Origin: JBAZTO01 sp041661865
GTDB taxonomy: Bacteria; Planctomycetota; Phycisphaerae; SM23-33
Assembly: GCA_041661865.1 (NCBI GenBank)
Contig: JBAZTO010000060.1
Location: 1 to 22,041 of the forward strand
Direction of reading: 5' to 3'
DNA: 22,041 nt
Shown here: positions 7,266-14,650 of the stretch, in pieces
Layout of the letters: each line of letters begins with the position of its first letter
How positions within the stretch are numbered: position 1 is the first letter of the stretch
Notes under the pieces: model-generated
Told to the model about the DNA's origin: nothing
Database searches by the model: none
Seen by the model: the letters and a program-made list of their open reading frames with translations, nothing else
Translations under genes and position numbers: made by a program

Positions 7266-7331
7266 GTTCGTGTCTCTGTCTATGCCTTGGCCCCACTCCT
7301 CTGGCCACGCCGGCTGGAATGGGAAATCGAC

Positions 7332-7360
7332 AGTCTACCCCATCAGGCCCCAACTTCCAA
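7332..7360 (-). promoter_or_regulatory. Candidate aspS promoter
   Basis: On the minus strand TTGGAA (7355-7360), 17 bases, then TAGACT (7332-7337). The expected leader is about 60 bases. The 7361-7603 stretch beyond it is AT-richer and holds no supported gene. Confidence 0.4.
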
Positions 7361-7661
7361 TAATCTTGCAGCCGGAGACCAGGGCCATCGCATCCAAAAG
7401 AAACGTAAGTTAGTCGCCAAAAAATCAGCCGCGAATTCCGCGAAGACCGCCGCGAAAAAGGAAAATCTCATAAGCTCGATCCGGCTTCGTTGTTTTCGCG
7501 AAATATTTCCCGGCCTTGCTGTTAGTTCGTTATCTCTTTGAATTCTCGCAAGTTGCGTAATTCTCGGCTAAGGTTTCTAATTTTGCTGGCGCTACGGTCA
7601 AACGGGTGTGCCCAAACTTTCTGGCAATGCTGTTTCTTAGAACCTATCTCAGTAGGTGTGT

Positions 7662-7711
7662 GGCACAGGCTTTCCAGCCTGTGCATGGCACAGCTTGGAA
7701 AAGCTGTGCCA
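7662..7711 (-). repeat. Family C paired hairpins
   Basis: GGCACAGGC..GCCTGTGC followed by GGCACAGC..GCTGTGCC. Read on the minus strand this closely matches 15880-15927 (GGCACAGCTTTTCC, then TGTGCC, GCACAGGCT, GAAAGCCTGTGCC). That is a clear dispersed repeat about 8 kb apart. Confidence 0.8.
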
Positions 7712-7880
7712 CCTATTGGGATAGGCTCTTAGCTCGAAGAGCGTCTGAAAATAGCCCCGCCTGAAGCGCAGCGAAGGGCGGGGTGGGCAGACGCCGGCCG
7801 TTGGAGCCCTTTACGGGCGACTGAAGTCATGGGGCACAGGCCGCTTCTCAATCGCCCGCAAGAGGCTCCGGTTGGGGGTA

Positions 7881-7930
7881 CCACAGCCGTCTCGGCTGTG
7901 GATATCCAAGACACAGGCGAGACGCCTGTG
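7881..7930 (+). repeat. Family C paired hairpins
   Basis: CCACAGCCG-TCT-CGGCTGTGG (7881-7901, perfect 9-bp stem) and CACAGGCG-AGA-CGCCTGTG (7912-7930, perfect 8-bp stem), the latter identical to 5024-5042 with its flanks. It lies inside the 7604-8041 element. Confidence 0.8.
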
Positions 7931-8227
7931 CTACCGACCCGGACTGCGCTTCGCTCCACCTGGGGCTATTATCAAACGCCCTGCGGGCTAACAATAACAG
8001 CAACAATATGTTGCGACGTGCCAGAAAGTTTTGGCACACCCACCGTGGCCTTTCCAGCCGTTCGGAGTGATGAGAATGCCGCATTAAGGAATGAGGCGGG
8101 CCCGATCGACGGATCCACCTCATCTTCTGTCCCAGGCGGCGATAGCAGCCGTCTGGTAGCCCGGTGGCCCTGTGCCGGCGTGCCGAATAATTCAACCGCC
8201 CCCGGCCTGAAAACAGGTTAATTCCTC

Positions 8228-8255
8228 TTGTCATTTCTTCATCTTGTGGTACAAT
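8228..8255 (+). promoter_or_regulatory. Promoter of the PEP-CTERM protein transcript
   Basis: TTGTCA (8228-8233), a 16-base gap ending in TGTGG, then TACAAT (8250-8255). Both hexamers are close to the sigma-70 consensus and the gap matches the other strong promoter candidates here. The transcript should start near 8262, leaving a leader of about 550 bases. Confidence 0.6.
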
Positions 8256-8261
8256 GCATCT

Positions 8262-8812
8262 GCTTCGACTGCCCGTCTGCGGAGCACAGGCGGTGAGTCA
8301 GGTCGGAGGCATGGAGCGTTTCCGCTCAATCGCACATGTCTCGAAGCCCGCACGGGCAAGGCTCCAAGAGAGGTTTTCACTTAACGTCGAATGCCGCTCT
8401 GAGTCGTCAGGACGGTGATTTAACGAGGCTCGTTCCAGTCGTATGACGGGCTGGTTTTTCGAGAGGTGCAACTCCGGTTGCGGGTGTCGAAGTTTGGAGC
8501 CCACTTCGGGCCTGAAGGGTCAGGCCGTCCGTGATCGAGAGAGATTTTAGTAAGGAAGGTTGTTTCTCTTCTGCCAAAAAATGTACACCCGTGTCCCTGC
8601 CTTGGGCATGTGCATCCGGCGAAGGGGAAACATGGAATGAGCGGAGGTGATGGATGGGAGCATGACGAAGTTGTTGCCAGGAGCATCGAGTAAATGGAGC
8701 AAGCGGTCGCCCTGCGTCGTAGGGGTGACGGCAGTCCGGGCCGGGAGTTGGAGCCAATAGTCTCCGAGGCCGGGCGGAATCACAAACATTCGAGGACAAA
8801 AGGAGCAATAGC
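8262..8812 (+). other. Long structured leader or embedded ncRNA before the PEP-CTERM gene
   Basis: No gene is supported in these 550 bases; frames here lack family features or ribosome sites. The first 260 bases are rich in compact hairpins: GAGCG-TTTC-CGCTC (near 8319-8332), GCCCG-CA-CGGGC (near 8347-8358), TGCCCGT near 8270 with ACGGGCA near 8354, a CCAG..CTGG stem near 8433-8452, and GGCCTGA..TCAGGCC near 8508-8525. A multibranched RNA is plausible, as a cis-regulator or a separate small RNA. It matches no riboswitch, RNase P, tmRNA or SRP signature that I recognise. Confidence 0.4.
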
Positions 8813-10591
8813 ATGCGTAAGATTACCTTCGCGATAGCGATCGCCGCGGTGGCCCTGTTCGTGGCCAGTACGGCAAATGCGGCCACATGGTTGGAGTTCA
8901 ACCAGGCCGACGGCAACTGGGTATCCGGCAATTTCAGCAATCTTCCCCTGGGCAGCTACCAGGATTACCTGGTCTATGGCACGGCGACCACTCGCGTGCC
9001 AGGAGACGCCAATAACGATCATCTGGAAATCCGCAATGGGGCCAATGCCACCATAACCAGCGGGACGAACGCCAGGATCAATGGCTGGCTCAACATCGGC
9101 GGCGAACACGTCAATTTAAATGGCGTCAGCGGCGGCGGAAGCGGCACGCAGAGCAAGATCTACAAGCCCGCGAGCAGCCTCACGATCCAGTCGGGCGCCA
9201 GCCTGACTTTCACTGTCGGCACCAGCAACAACCGGTTCAAGGTCGCTGAGAGATATGACGCCACCGTGAACCAGTACGGCAATGTCGACGCCAACCTGAC
9301 GAGCATGTCGATCGGCGGCGGGTATCTGAGCCCGGTTGTCAACAGCCAGGCGGATCAGACCCCATACGGCCCCGGCTACACCTTCGGTGACGGCCAGTAT
9401 AACCTGGTGAGCGGCACCCTCAAGGTCGGCAGCAGCTTTGAAATTGCGACACAAGGCTCCCACAGCGCCATGACGCAGAGCGGCGGCCGGTTTGAAGCCA
9501 AGACCAAGGTCCAGATCGGCAGGAACGGCGGCACCGGCACGTTTAACATGGACGGCGGCACCGCAAAGTGGACTTCAACGAGCTCGGTCATCCTCGGCGA
9601 CGGCAGCCTGGGCGCGAGCTTGAACTCTGCCGCCTATAACGGCGACACCAGCGGCACCATCACCCAGACCGACGGCCTCATTCAGCTTGAGACCACATGG
9701 TTGACCATCGGAAAGGGTGGCCAGTACGGCAAAGGCACCGGCCTTGTGAGCATCTCCGGCGGCTCGTTCGCCATCAACAGCACCGGCAACAACGCTTCTA
9801 TTACCATCGCGGACAGCGGCGCGAACGGTCTTGGCACTGATGGCACCCTCGAGGTTACTGGAACCGGTGCGCTGACCACGAATAATTTCATGCAGATCGG
9901 CTACGTAAACTCCGGCGCTGTGCTTGTCAAGCCCACCTTCAATGTCGGCAAGGATGCAACGGTGGTTCTCGGTCGTGGCATACAAACCGGGAATAGCACC
10001 GAGGCCAGTATCAAGGTTGGCGTGGAAATCGCCAGCGCCACCGATTATTCGCAGATCACCGCCTGCACTCTCGGCGGCAATATCAATCTGGGAACGGTGT
10101 CGGCCAAGGAATTGGCCATTTCGACCGGCAGCTTCCTGCCGTATTGCACCCAGACGTACTCGATTATTGCCGTCACCGCAGCCGACAGCGACAACACGGG
10201 CAACTTCGATACGCTCACCAGTGACGTGGACGTTCCGTTCGATTATGCCCTTATCGATGCCAGCGGGCTGGTCACCACCTCCGCCTTCAGAGGCGGCTTT
10301 GCCAGCGCCAGAGGCAACTACGACGTCGTCAGCAACATTACCCGCCTGGGTGATGCCGACTGTGACGGCGATGTTGACTCCGCGGACCAGGCTCTGGTGA
10401 CTTCCAATTGGGGTCAGAGCGGCATGACTTGGTTCGGTGGCGACTTCAACAACGACGGCACTGTCAACGACGCTGACCAGACTGTGCTGGATCAGAACCT
10501 TGGCTTCGTCTACATCCCCGAGCCGGCCACGATGACCCTGCTGGGTCTGGGCGGCTGCCTGGCTCTGATTCGTCGTCGTTCGCCGAAGTGA
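8813..10591 (+). CDS. Secreted PEP-CTERM protein with dockerin-like calcium loops
   Basis: A 592-residue exported protein. A signal peptide (MRKITFAIAIAAVALFVASTANA) is preceded by AGGAG at 8801-8805, seven bases from the ATG. The body (about 25-500) is Gly/Ser/Thr/Asn-rich with many short strands (GTFNMDGGTAKWTS, GTLEVTGTGALTT), resembling the autotransporter-like beta-helix repeats of planctomycete surface proteins. Residues 511-560 hold two dockerin/EF-hand-like loops: DADCDGDVDSAD (514-525) and DFNNDGTVNDAD (544-555). The C-terminus is a PEP-CTERM sorting signal: PEPATMTLLGLGGCLALI then RRR (569-590), normally processed by an exosortase and tied to matrix or surface display. It looks monocistronic with its own promoter and terminator. 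The ligand is unknown. Confidence 0.88.
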   Translation: MRKITFAIAIAAVALFVASTANAATWLEFNQADGNWVSGNFSNLPLGSYQDYLVYGTATTRVPGDANNDHLEIRNGANATITSGTNARINGWLNIGGEHVNLNGVSGGGSGTQSKIYKPASSLTIQSGASLTFTVGTSNNRFKVAERYDATVNQYGNVDANLTSMSIGGGYLSPVVNSQADQTPYGPGYTFGDGQYNLVSGTLKVGSSFEIATQGSHSAMTQSGGRFEAKTKVQIGRNGGTGTFNMDGGTAKWTSTSSVILGDGSLGASLNSAAYNGDTSGTITQTDGLIQLETTWLTIGKGGQYGKGTGLVSISGGSFAINSTGNNASITIADSGANGLGTDGTLEVTGTGALTTNNFMQIGYVNSGAVLVKPTFNVGKDATVVLGRGIQTGNSTEASIKVGVEIASATDYSQITACTLGGNINLGTVSAKELAISTGSFLPYCTQTYSIIAVTAADSDNTGNFDTLTSDVDVPFDYALIDASGLVTTSAFRGGFASARGNYDVVSNITRLGDADCDGDVDSADQALVTSNWGQSGMTWFGGDFNNDGTVNDADQTVLDQNLGFVYIPEPATMTLLGLGGCLALIRRRSPK

Positions 10592-10642
10592 CGTACACGG
10601 ACACGGGCCCTGACGGCCGTCCGTAATTGATGATGTATTAAT

Positions 10643-10688
10643 GATGAGGTGGGCCCTATGGATGGGCTCACCTCATCTGTTATTTAAG
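10643..10688 (+). terminator. Terminator of the PEP-CTERM gene
   Basis: GATGAGGTG (10643-10651) pairs with CACCTCATC (10669-10677), extended by an inner GCCC/GGGC pair, followed by tgttattt. It lies about 50 bases past the stop codon. Confidence 0.75.
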
Positions 10689-10703
10689 GCCGCAAGTCCG
10701 GGG

Positions 10704-10760
10704 GGCGTGCAACTTGTTGCACGCGGAATCGTTCTGTCGCAGACGCGTGGCGGAGTTCCT
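10704..10760 (+). repeat. Family A repeat, long form
   Basis: Palindrome GCGTGCAACTTGTTGCACGC at 10705-10724, followed by GGAATCGTTCTGTCGCAGAC and GCGTGGCGGAGTTCCT. The 57-base unit is nearly identical to 12230-12286, so homology extends well past the palindrome. Confidence 0.85.
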
Positions 10761-10832
10761 GGGTCTGTTGCCCAAATCCCGGTCATTGACATGTATGGTA
10801 GAATAGACCCCTACAGGCAAGGAGGCCGGCAA

Positions 10833-10895
10833 ATGATGGGCAGACGTCAAACGGCTGAGCCGAAGCTTTTCCACGCCCAACTCAATCTGGCCCAG
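10833..10895 (+). pseudogene. Remnant of a transposase N-terminus (IS1182/IS5-like)
   Basis: AAGGAGG at 10819-10825 leads into MMGRRQTAEPKLFHAQLNLA, which resembles the start of IS1182/DUF772-type transposases (MMGR..PKLF...L). Family likeness then stops: the frame stays open but the sequence is not transposase-like, and no downstream domain is present in any frame to about 11130. I read it as the leftover 5' end of an insertion sequence. The 10896-11130 stretch holds nothing else recognisable. Confidence 0.4.
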
Positions 10896-11135
10896 TCCCG
10901 GCACTCTTGCGGGGCTTGGAGCATGCCTTCGGGCGCTACCAAGGCTCTTTACTGCTCCGTACAATGGCCCTCTGGCGTGCGGCTATTTGGGCAACAGGCC
11001 CTCCTACTCCGCCACGAAGATGCCCAGGACGAGCGAAGGTCAGCATGCCCTTCCGCAAACGGCCGCGCCAGGAAGCAGGCTGCCTTCGGCAGGCAAACGC
11101 CGTCGTCATACCACTCGCCAATTCAGCGGGGATGC

Positions 11136-11205
11136 ACACAGATGAATTCGGATAAGCAGGAATACATTGATTCCATTCTGCATCTGTGTTTATTTATGCT
11201 TATCC
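11136..11205. repeat. Interleaved inverted repeats (CACAGATG type)
   Basis: ACACAGATG (11136-11144) and GGATAAGCA (11150-11158) are followed in the same order by their complements CATCTGTGT (11181-11189) and TGCTTATCC (11197-11205). The order a-b-a'-b' is that of a pseudoknot rather than nested hairpins. Its CACAGATG wording is like intergenic repeats common in Planctomycetes and Verrucomicrobia. Confidence 0.5.
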
Positions 11206-11275
11206 AAACGGGCTTCTTACCCCTATTGAGCGTGTCGTATGCAAACGTGCGGCTCCAAACGAAGGGACACCGACG

Positions 11276-12229
11276 ATGGAAGGCACTTCTGGCCAATGGT
11301 ACTGCCTGGTCAACGACAAGGAACACGGCCCCATCGAGCAGGATGTGCTCCTGGGCTGGATCAGGCAAGGGGTGGTGGGGCCTGACTCCCTCGTTTGGAG
11401 GGCCGGCATGGAGCAGTGGCAGCCGGCCGGCGTCGCGTTGCAGCAAGAACTGGCCGCCGGGGTGGGAGCTCAGCCCTGGTCGGGGCCTAAGGCCCCGCTC
11501 GTGCCCGCGCCATCTCCTGGGGGCACCGGCGGGAAAAACTCCATTGGCACCCTATACTCGCGGGCGATGAAGGCGTTGGCGGGCAACTGGGGACGGTTGG
11601 TAGTGGCGGCTATCTTGTACGCTGTGGCCACACAGATTGTGGGCCTGATTTGCCAGCCCTGGCGCGAGACATCACAGACGCGAATCGGTACGTGGTTTTC
11701 GGCTGCAGCCATTTCGCTGCTGGTGACGGGTCCCATCCTTCTGGGCATCACGACTTTCTGCCTGTCCCTGGCACGCGGGGTTCGCCCCAGCTTCTCGCTC
11801 CTTCTTACGGGTTTTCGCCTCCCCCTGTTATCGATAGGAACCGAGCTGTTGAGGACGCTGTTCGTTATGCTCTGGATGCTGTTGCTGATCGTCCCGGGAA
11901 TCATGGCCACCTTCTCTTACGCCTTGACCTTCTATCTCATTGCCGACAATCCGTCGCTGACACCCCTGGCGGCCATCCGATCCAGCAAGCAGATGATGCG
12001 AGGCCACCGTTGGAAGCTGTTCCTGATCTACCTGCCCTGGTGGGTGCTGACGATGGCTCTACCTGTCATAATGAACAATGTCCTTCATGTCCGAAGCTAT
12101 CCGCTACAGCTTGTTATGGGACTGCTGTCAACCCTGCTGTGGTCCTTTGTGGGGGTGGTTGAGTCGGTCTTCTACGACGACCTCAAGCCGGCCGCCGTGG
12201 CCGCCGTGCCGGTGATCGCCCAGCCGTAG
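11276..12229 (+). CDS. GYF_2-domain multi-pass membrane protein (DUF975-like)
   Basis: A 317-residue membrane protein of unknown function. The start is the ATG at 11276, after GAAGGGA at 11261-11267; an upstream in-frame start (11186) would add residues encoded by repeat sequence. Residues 7-56 form a GYF_2 domain (WYCLVNDKEHGPIEQDVLLGWI then GMEQWQPAG), a putative peptide-binding module seen in many bacterial membrane proteins. After a Pro/Gly linker come about five hydrophobic segments: LVVAAILYAVATQIVGLI, ISLLVTGPILLGITTFCLSL, VMLWMLLLIVPGIMATF, LFLIYLPWWVLTMALPVIM and a last one before VESVFYDDL. This layout resembles DUF975/glycerophosphoryl-diesterase membrane-domain proteins. The last codons are affected by a repeat insertion: the tail VPVIAQP-TAG replaces what was probably VPVIAQ-TGA. 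Confidence 0.75.
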   Translation: MEGTSGQWYCLVNDKEHGPIEQDVLLGWIRQGVVGPDSLVWRAGMEQWQPAGVALQQELAAGVGAQPWSGPKAPLVPAPSPGGTGGKNSIGTLYSRAMKALAGNWGRLVVAAILYAVATQIVGLICQPWRETSQTRIGTWFSAAAISLLVTGPILLGITTFCLSLARGVRPSFSLLLTGFRLPLLSIGTELLRTLFVMLWMLLLIVPGIMATFSYALTFYLIADNPSLTPLAAIRSSKQMMRGHRWKLFLIYLPWWVLTMALPVIMNNVLHVRSYPLQLVMGLLSTLLWSFVGVVESVFYDDLKPAAVAAVPVIAQP

Positions 12230-12327
12230 GGCGTGCAACTTGTTGCACGCGGAATCGTTCCGTCGCAGGCGCGCGGCGGAGTTCCTACTCCGCCGCGAAA
12301 CCCGACGCCGTGCCGGTGATCGCCCAG
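12202..12327 (+). repeat. 22-bp direct duplication flanking a family A insertion
   Basis: A 22-base sequence (CGCCGTGCCGGTGATCGCCC then AG) occurs at 12202-12223 and again, identical, at 12306-12327. The 82 bases between (12224-12305) contain the long-form family A element. After the second copy comes TGA, in the position where the gene's original stop would be. The structure is what insertion with target duplication, or a tandem duplication, would leave. Confidence 0.8.
12231..12296 (+). repeat. Family A repeat with second hairpin
   Basis: GCGTGCAACTTGTTGCACGC (12231-12250), then sequence shared with 10725-10760, then a perfect 9-bp hairpin GCGGCGGAG/CTCCGCCGC (12273-12281/12288-12296). It starts two bases after the TAG stop of the GYF_2 gene. 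Confidence 0.85.
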
Positions 12328-12349
12328 TGATTCGCCGGGCCTGATGCGG

Positions 12350-12355
12350 TAGAAT
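12350..12355 (+). promoter_or_regulatory. Possible -10 box giving a leaderless mnmG transcript
   Basis: TAGAAT sits six bases before the GTG start of mnmG (12362), with no Shine-Dalgarno sequence and no clear -35 box. A transcript starting at or next to the GTG would be leaderless. Co-transcription from the GYF_2 gene is the alternative. Confidence 0.3.
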
Positions 12356-12361
12356 CAGCGT

Positions 12362-14377
12362 GTGCAGCGTGACTTTGATATCATCGTAATTGGCGGCGGG
12401 CACGCGGGGGCCGAGGCGGCGGCTGCGGCAGCGCGGCGCGGCGCGCGGACGGCGCTGGTGACGCTCTGCCAGGCCACCGTCGGCCAGATGTCCTGCAACC
12501 CAGCCATCGGGGGCATCGGCAAGGGCCAGATCGTCCGCGAGATCGACGCCCTGGGCGGCCTGATGGCCCAGGCCGCCGACGCGACGGCCATCCACTTCCG
12601 CATGCTCAACCGCTCCAAGGGCCCCGCCGTCTGGGGGCCTCGCTGCCAGAGCGACCGCCACGCCTACGCCGCCTGGGTCCAGTCAGCCCTGGCCGGCCTG
12701 GCGAACCTGACGATCATCGAGGCCCAGGCCGACGACATCATCGTCCGAGACGGCGCCGTCGTCGGCGTGAAGGTGCAAGATACGAGCGACGAGGGACAGA
12801 TCAGTAGCGGAGAAGAACAATCCACAATGCCGCGTGCAGCGAGTTGCACGCCCTACGATGCCGGACAAACTAGCCGCGAGCGCGAAGCGAGCGGGAATTG
12901 CTGTCGGGGCGAGAGCCAGGAACTTCCGCGTGCAACAAGTTGCACGCCCTACGATGCTTGTCGCGTGCCCTACGTCCTGACCTGCGGGGCGGTGGTGGTG
13001 ACGGCCGGCACGTTCCTCAACGGCCTGATGCACCTGGGGAATCGCACCTGGGCCGGCGGACGATATGATGAGCCCGCCTCGCGGGGCCTGAGCGAAAGCC
13101 TCCGCCTCGCGGGCCTGGAGCTGGGGCGACTCAAGACCGGCACCTGTCCCCGCCTGGCCGCCGAATCCATCGACTACGATCAATGCGTGCGCCAGGACGG
13201 CGACGAATCGCCTTACCCGTTTTCCTTCCTGACCGATCGCCTCGACGCGTGGCAACTGCCCTGCTGGATCACCTCCACCAACGAGGAAGTCCACCGCGCC
13301 ATCCGCGACAACATGCACCGCGCGCCGATGTTCACCGGCCAGATTCAGTCCACCGGGCCGCGATACTGCCCGTCGCTGGAGACCAAGATCGTCCGCTTCG
13401 CCGACAAGAGCGGCCACCAGGTCTTTCTCGAACCCGAGGGCCGCTCGACCCATTGGGTCTACTGCAACGGCATCTCCACCTCCCTGCCGCCCGACGTGCA
13501 GGACGCCATCGTGCATCACATTCCGGGGTTGCAGCGGGCGGAGATCCTCCGCTACGGGTACGCCATCGAGTACGACTTTGCCCAGCCGACGCAACTGTCA
13601 GCCACGCTGGAGGCCAAGGCCACGCGCGGGCTGTACCTGGCCGGGCAGATCAACGGCACCACCGGCTACGAGGAGGCGGCCGCCCAAGGGCTGGTGGCTG
13701 GGGCCAATGCCGCCGCGGCCGTGGGGGGCGGCGAGCCGCTGGTCCTGCGACGCGACCAGGCCTACATCGGCGTGATGATCGACGACCTGGTCACCAAGGG
13801 CGTCACCGAGCCCTATCGCATGTTCACAAGCCGATCGGAGCATCGGCTGACCCTCCGCTACGACAACGCCGACCGCCGCCTGACGGCACTGGGGCGGCAA
13901 CTGGGCCTGGTCGGCGAGGCGCGATGGGCCCGGTACTGCGGGAAGAAGACGGCGGCCGATCGCGCCGCCACACTACTGAGCCAATTGCGGCTGGAGGGCA
14001 AGAGCCTGGCCGAACTGCTCCGCCGGCCCGACGCGGCGCTGGAGGACTTGCTGGCCCGCTGCCCGGCATCGGGCGAGCTGGCCGAGCTGCTGGCCCGCGA
14101 GGCGCTGGCCGTCGAGACCGTCGCCATCGACGCCCGCTATGCCGGCTACCTGGTCAAGGAGCGGGCGGCCTTGCGACAAATGCAGGATCTTGATTGTAAG
14201 CTCCTGCCGCCGTCCATCGACTACGCAGCCGTCTCGCACCTGCGGGCCGAGGCCCGGGAGAAACTCCAGGCCATCCGACCCAGGAGCCTGGGCCAGGCCC
14301 TGCGCATCAGCGGCCTGACGCCGGCGGATGTCACGGTGCTGGCCGTCCACCTGGCGAGAGAAATCGGAAAAATCTGA
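12362..14377 (+). CDS. mnmG: tRNA uridine-5-carboxymethylaminomethyl enzyme MnmG, with repeat insertion
   Basis: MnmG (GidA), 671 residues, the FAD-dependent partner of MnmE that modifies the wobble U34 of several tRNAs. The N-terminal FAD motif is DIIVIGGGHAGAEAA (6-20). The family signature MSCNPAIGGIGKGQIVREID and later GPRYCPSLETKIVRFADK, VFLEPEGR and GQINGTTGYEEAAAQGLVAG are intact. The C-terminal helical domain (RYAGYLVKE and after) is present. E. coli MnmG has 629 residues. The extra length is an insert at about residues 141-200, between VVGVKVQD and VPYVLTCGAVVVTAGTFLNG, made of palindromic repeats translated in frame (PRAASCTPYDAG, TSREREASGN, PRATSCTPYDAC). It falls before the conserved VVVTAGTFLNG strand. 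The rest of the frame is undamaged, so the protein is probably functional. The GTG start fits the family N-terminus. Confidence 0.93.
   Translation: MQRDFDIIVIGGGHAGAEAAAAAARRGARTALVTLCQATVGQMSCNPAIGGIGKGQIVREIDALGGLMAQAADATAIHFRMLNRSKGPAVWGPRCQSDRHAYAAWVQSALAGLANLTIIEAQADDIIVRDGAVVGVKVQDTSDEGQISSGEEQSTMPRAASCTPYDAGQTSREREASGNCCRGESQELPRATSCTPYDACRVPYVLTCGAVVVTAGTFLNGLMHLGNRTWAGGRYDEPASRGLSESLRLAGLELGRLKTGTCPRLAAESIDYDQCVRQDGDESPYPFSFLTDRLDAWQLPCWITSTNEEVHRAIRDNMHRAPMFTGQIQSTGPRYCPSLETKIVRFADKSGHQVFLEPEGRSTHWVYCNGISTSLPPDVQDAIVHHIPGLQRAEILRYGYAIEYDFAQPTQLSATLEAKATRGLYLAGQINGTTGYEEAAAQGLVAGANAAAAVGGGEPLVLRRDQAYIGVMIDDLVTKGVTEPYRMFTSRSEHRLTLRYDNADRRLTALGRQLGLVGEARWARYCGKKTAADRAATLLSQLRLEGKSLAELLRRPDAALEDLLARCPASGELAELLAREALAVETVAIDARYAGYLVKERAALRQMQDLDCKLLPPSIDYAAVSHLRAEAREKLQAIRPRSLGQALRISGLTPADVTVLAVHLAREIGKI
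12832..12947 (-). repeat. Families A and B repeats inside the mnmG coding frame
   Basis: Three repeat units in a row: A palindrome at 12832-12851 (one mismatch in the arms), B core at 12869-12895 (identical to 3032-3058), and A palindrome at 12928-12947 (identical to 3123-3142). Both A copies are followed by CCTACGATG, the reverse of the forward-orientation flank. The whole extra segment, about 12782-12961, is near 180 bases, a multiple of three, and has no stop codon. Confidence 0.88.
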
Positions 14378-14543
14378 GGTAAATCTCGCGTTAAAATGGG
14401 CAACATGCGTGGCATGGATAATTTTTCAGGGTCCTTCGGCAGGCAGGAAAAATAAATATTCTTCAGCCTATATTTGAGTGCGATCGTAACATCTTTCAGG
14501 ATATCGTACTATGGACGGCGTCATCATTGAGTCCTACTCAAGA

Positions 14544-14650
14544 TTGCACCGGTCATCTGTCGAGGAATACAGTGCAAGGACGCAGTGACAGCCGCAGGTA
14601 AGCGGCTGAAGTAGCCACGGAAACTGGTCGGGGTCGCACGAAAGCACCAG
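14544..14650 (+). other. Structured leader region before flgM
   Basis: The 357-base gap between mnmG and flgM holds no supported gene. Hairpins here include TTGCAC/GTGCAA (14544-14549/14572-14577, with inner CTGT/ACAG), AGCCGC-AGGTAA-GCGGCT (14590-14607) and CTGGT/ACCAG (14624-14628/14646-14650). It may be a regulatory leader. I could not match it to a known riboswitch; GGACGCA at 14578-14584 recalls part of the c-di-GMP-I motif, but the rest of that motif is missing. No clear promoter or mnmG terminator was found in 14378-14543. Confidence 0.3.

Larger units (their letters stand above)
7604..8041. repeat. Nested inverted-repeat element, about 440 bp, MITE-like
   Basis: The ends form a 23-bp inverted repeat with one mismatch: GGGTGTGCCCAAACTTTC plus TGGCA at 7604-7626, and its complement at 8019-8041. 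Inside are a second pair (7730-7759 with 7962-7991, 25 of 30 matching, ending in AATAGCCCC/GGGGCTATT) and a looser third pair (about 7803-7826 with 7850-7873, sharing GGAGCC and CGGGCGA). Family C paired hairpins lie at 7662-7711 and 7881-7930, and a CCCCGCC/GGCGGGG hairpin at 7756-7784. No transposase is encoded. Frames across it (7829-8221 +, 7848-8234 -) look spurious. It may be a non-autonomous transposable element, or repeats stacked by repeated insertion. Confidence 0.6.

Noticed and set aside
5277..7541. 754-codon plus-strand frame opposite aspS
   Set aside because: It is the antisense shadow of aspS; the composition is typical of reverse-strand reading of GC-rich genes and no domain is recognisable. 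Its basic C-terminal tail (near 7390-7460) looked histone-like but has no start or ribosome site of its own.
7829..8234. Overlapping 130- and 128-codon frames on both strands
   Set aside because: Both translate repeat palindromes, lack ribosome sites and show no protein features.
8290..8320. Possible SRP RNA (GTCAGGTCGGAGGCATGGAG resembles the SRP tip)
   Set aside because: The GGAA tetraloop and the matching 3' side of the SRP hairpin are absent.
8407..8940. 177-codon minus-strand frame over the leader
   Set aside because: It overlaps the signal peptide region of the PEP-CTERM gene in antisense and has no recognisable domain.
10641..11570. 309-codon plus-strand frame
   Set aside because: It runs through a terminator, repeats and the start of the GYF_2 gene in another frame; only the short transposase-like stretch at 10833-10895 is meaningful.
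12832..12947. A pseudogene call for mnmG
   Set aside because: The insert keeps the frame and all family motifs on both sides are intact.
14560..14620. Possible c-di-GMP-I riboswitch before flgM
   Set aside because: Only GGACGCA is shared; the GCAAACC and tetraloop-receptor parts are missing.
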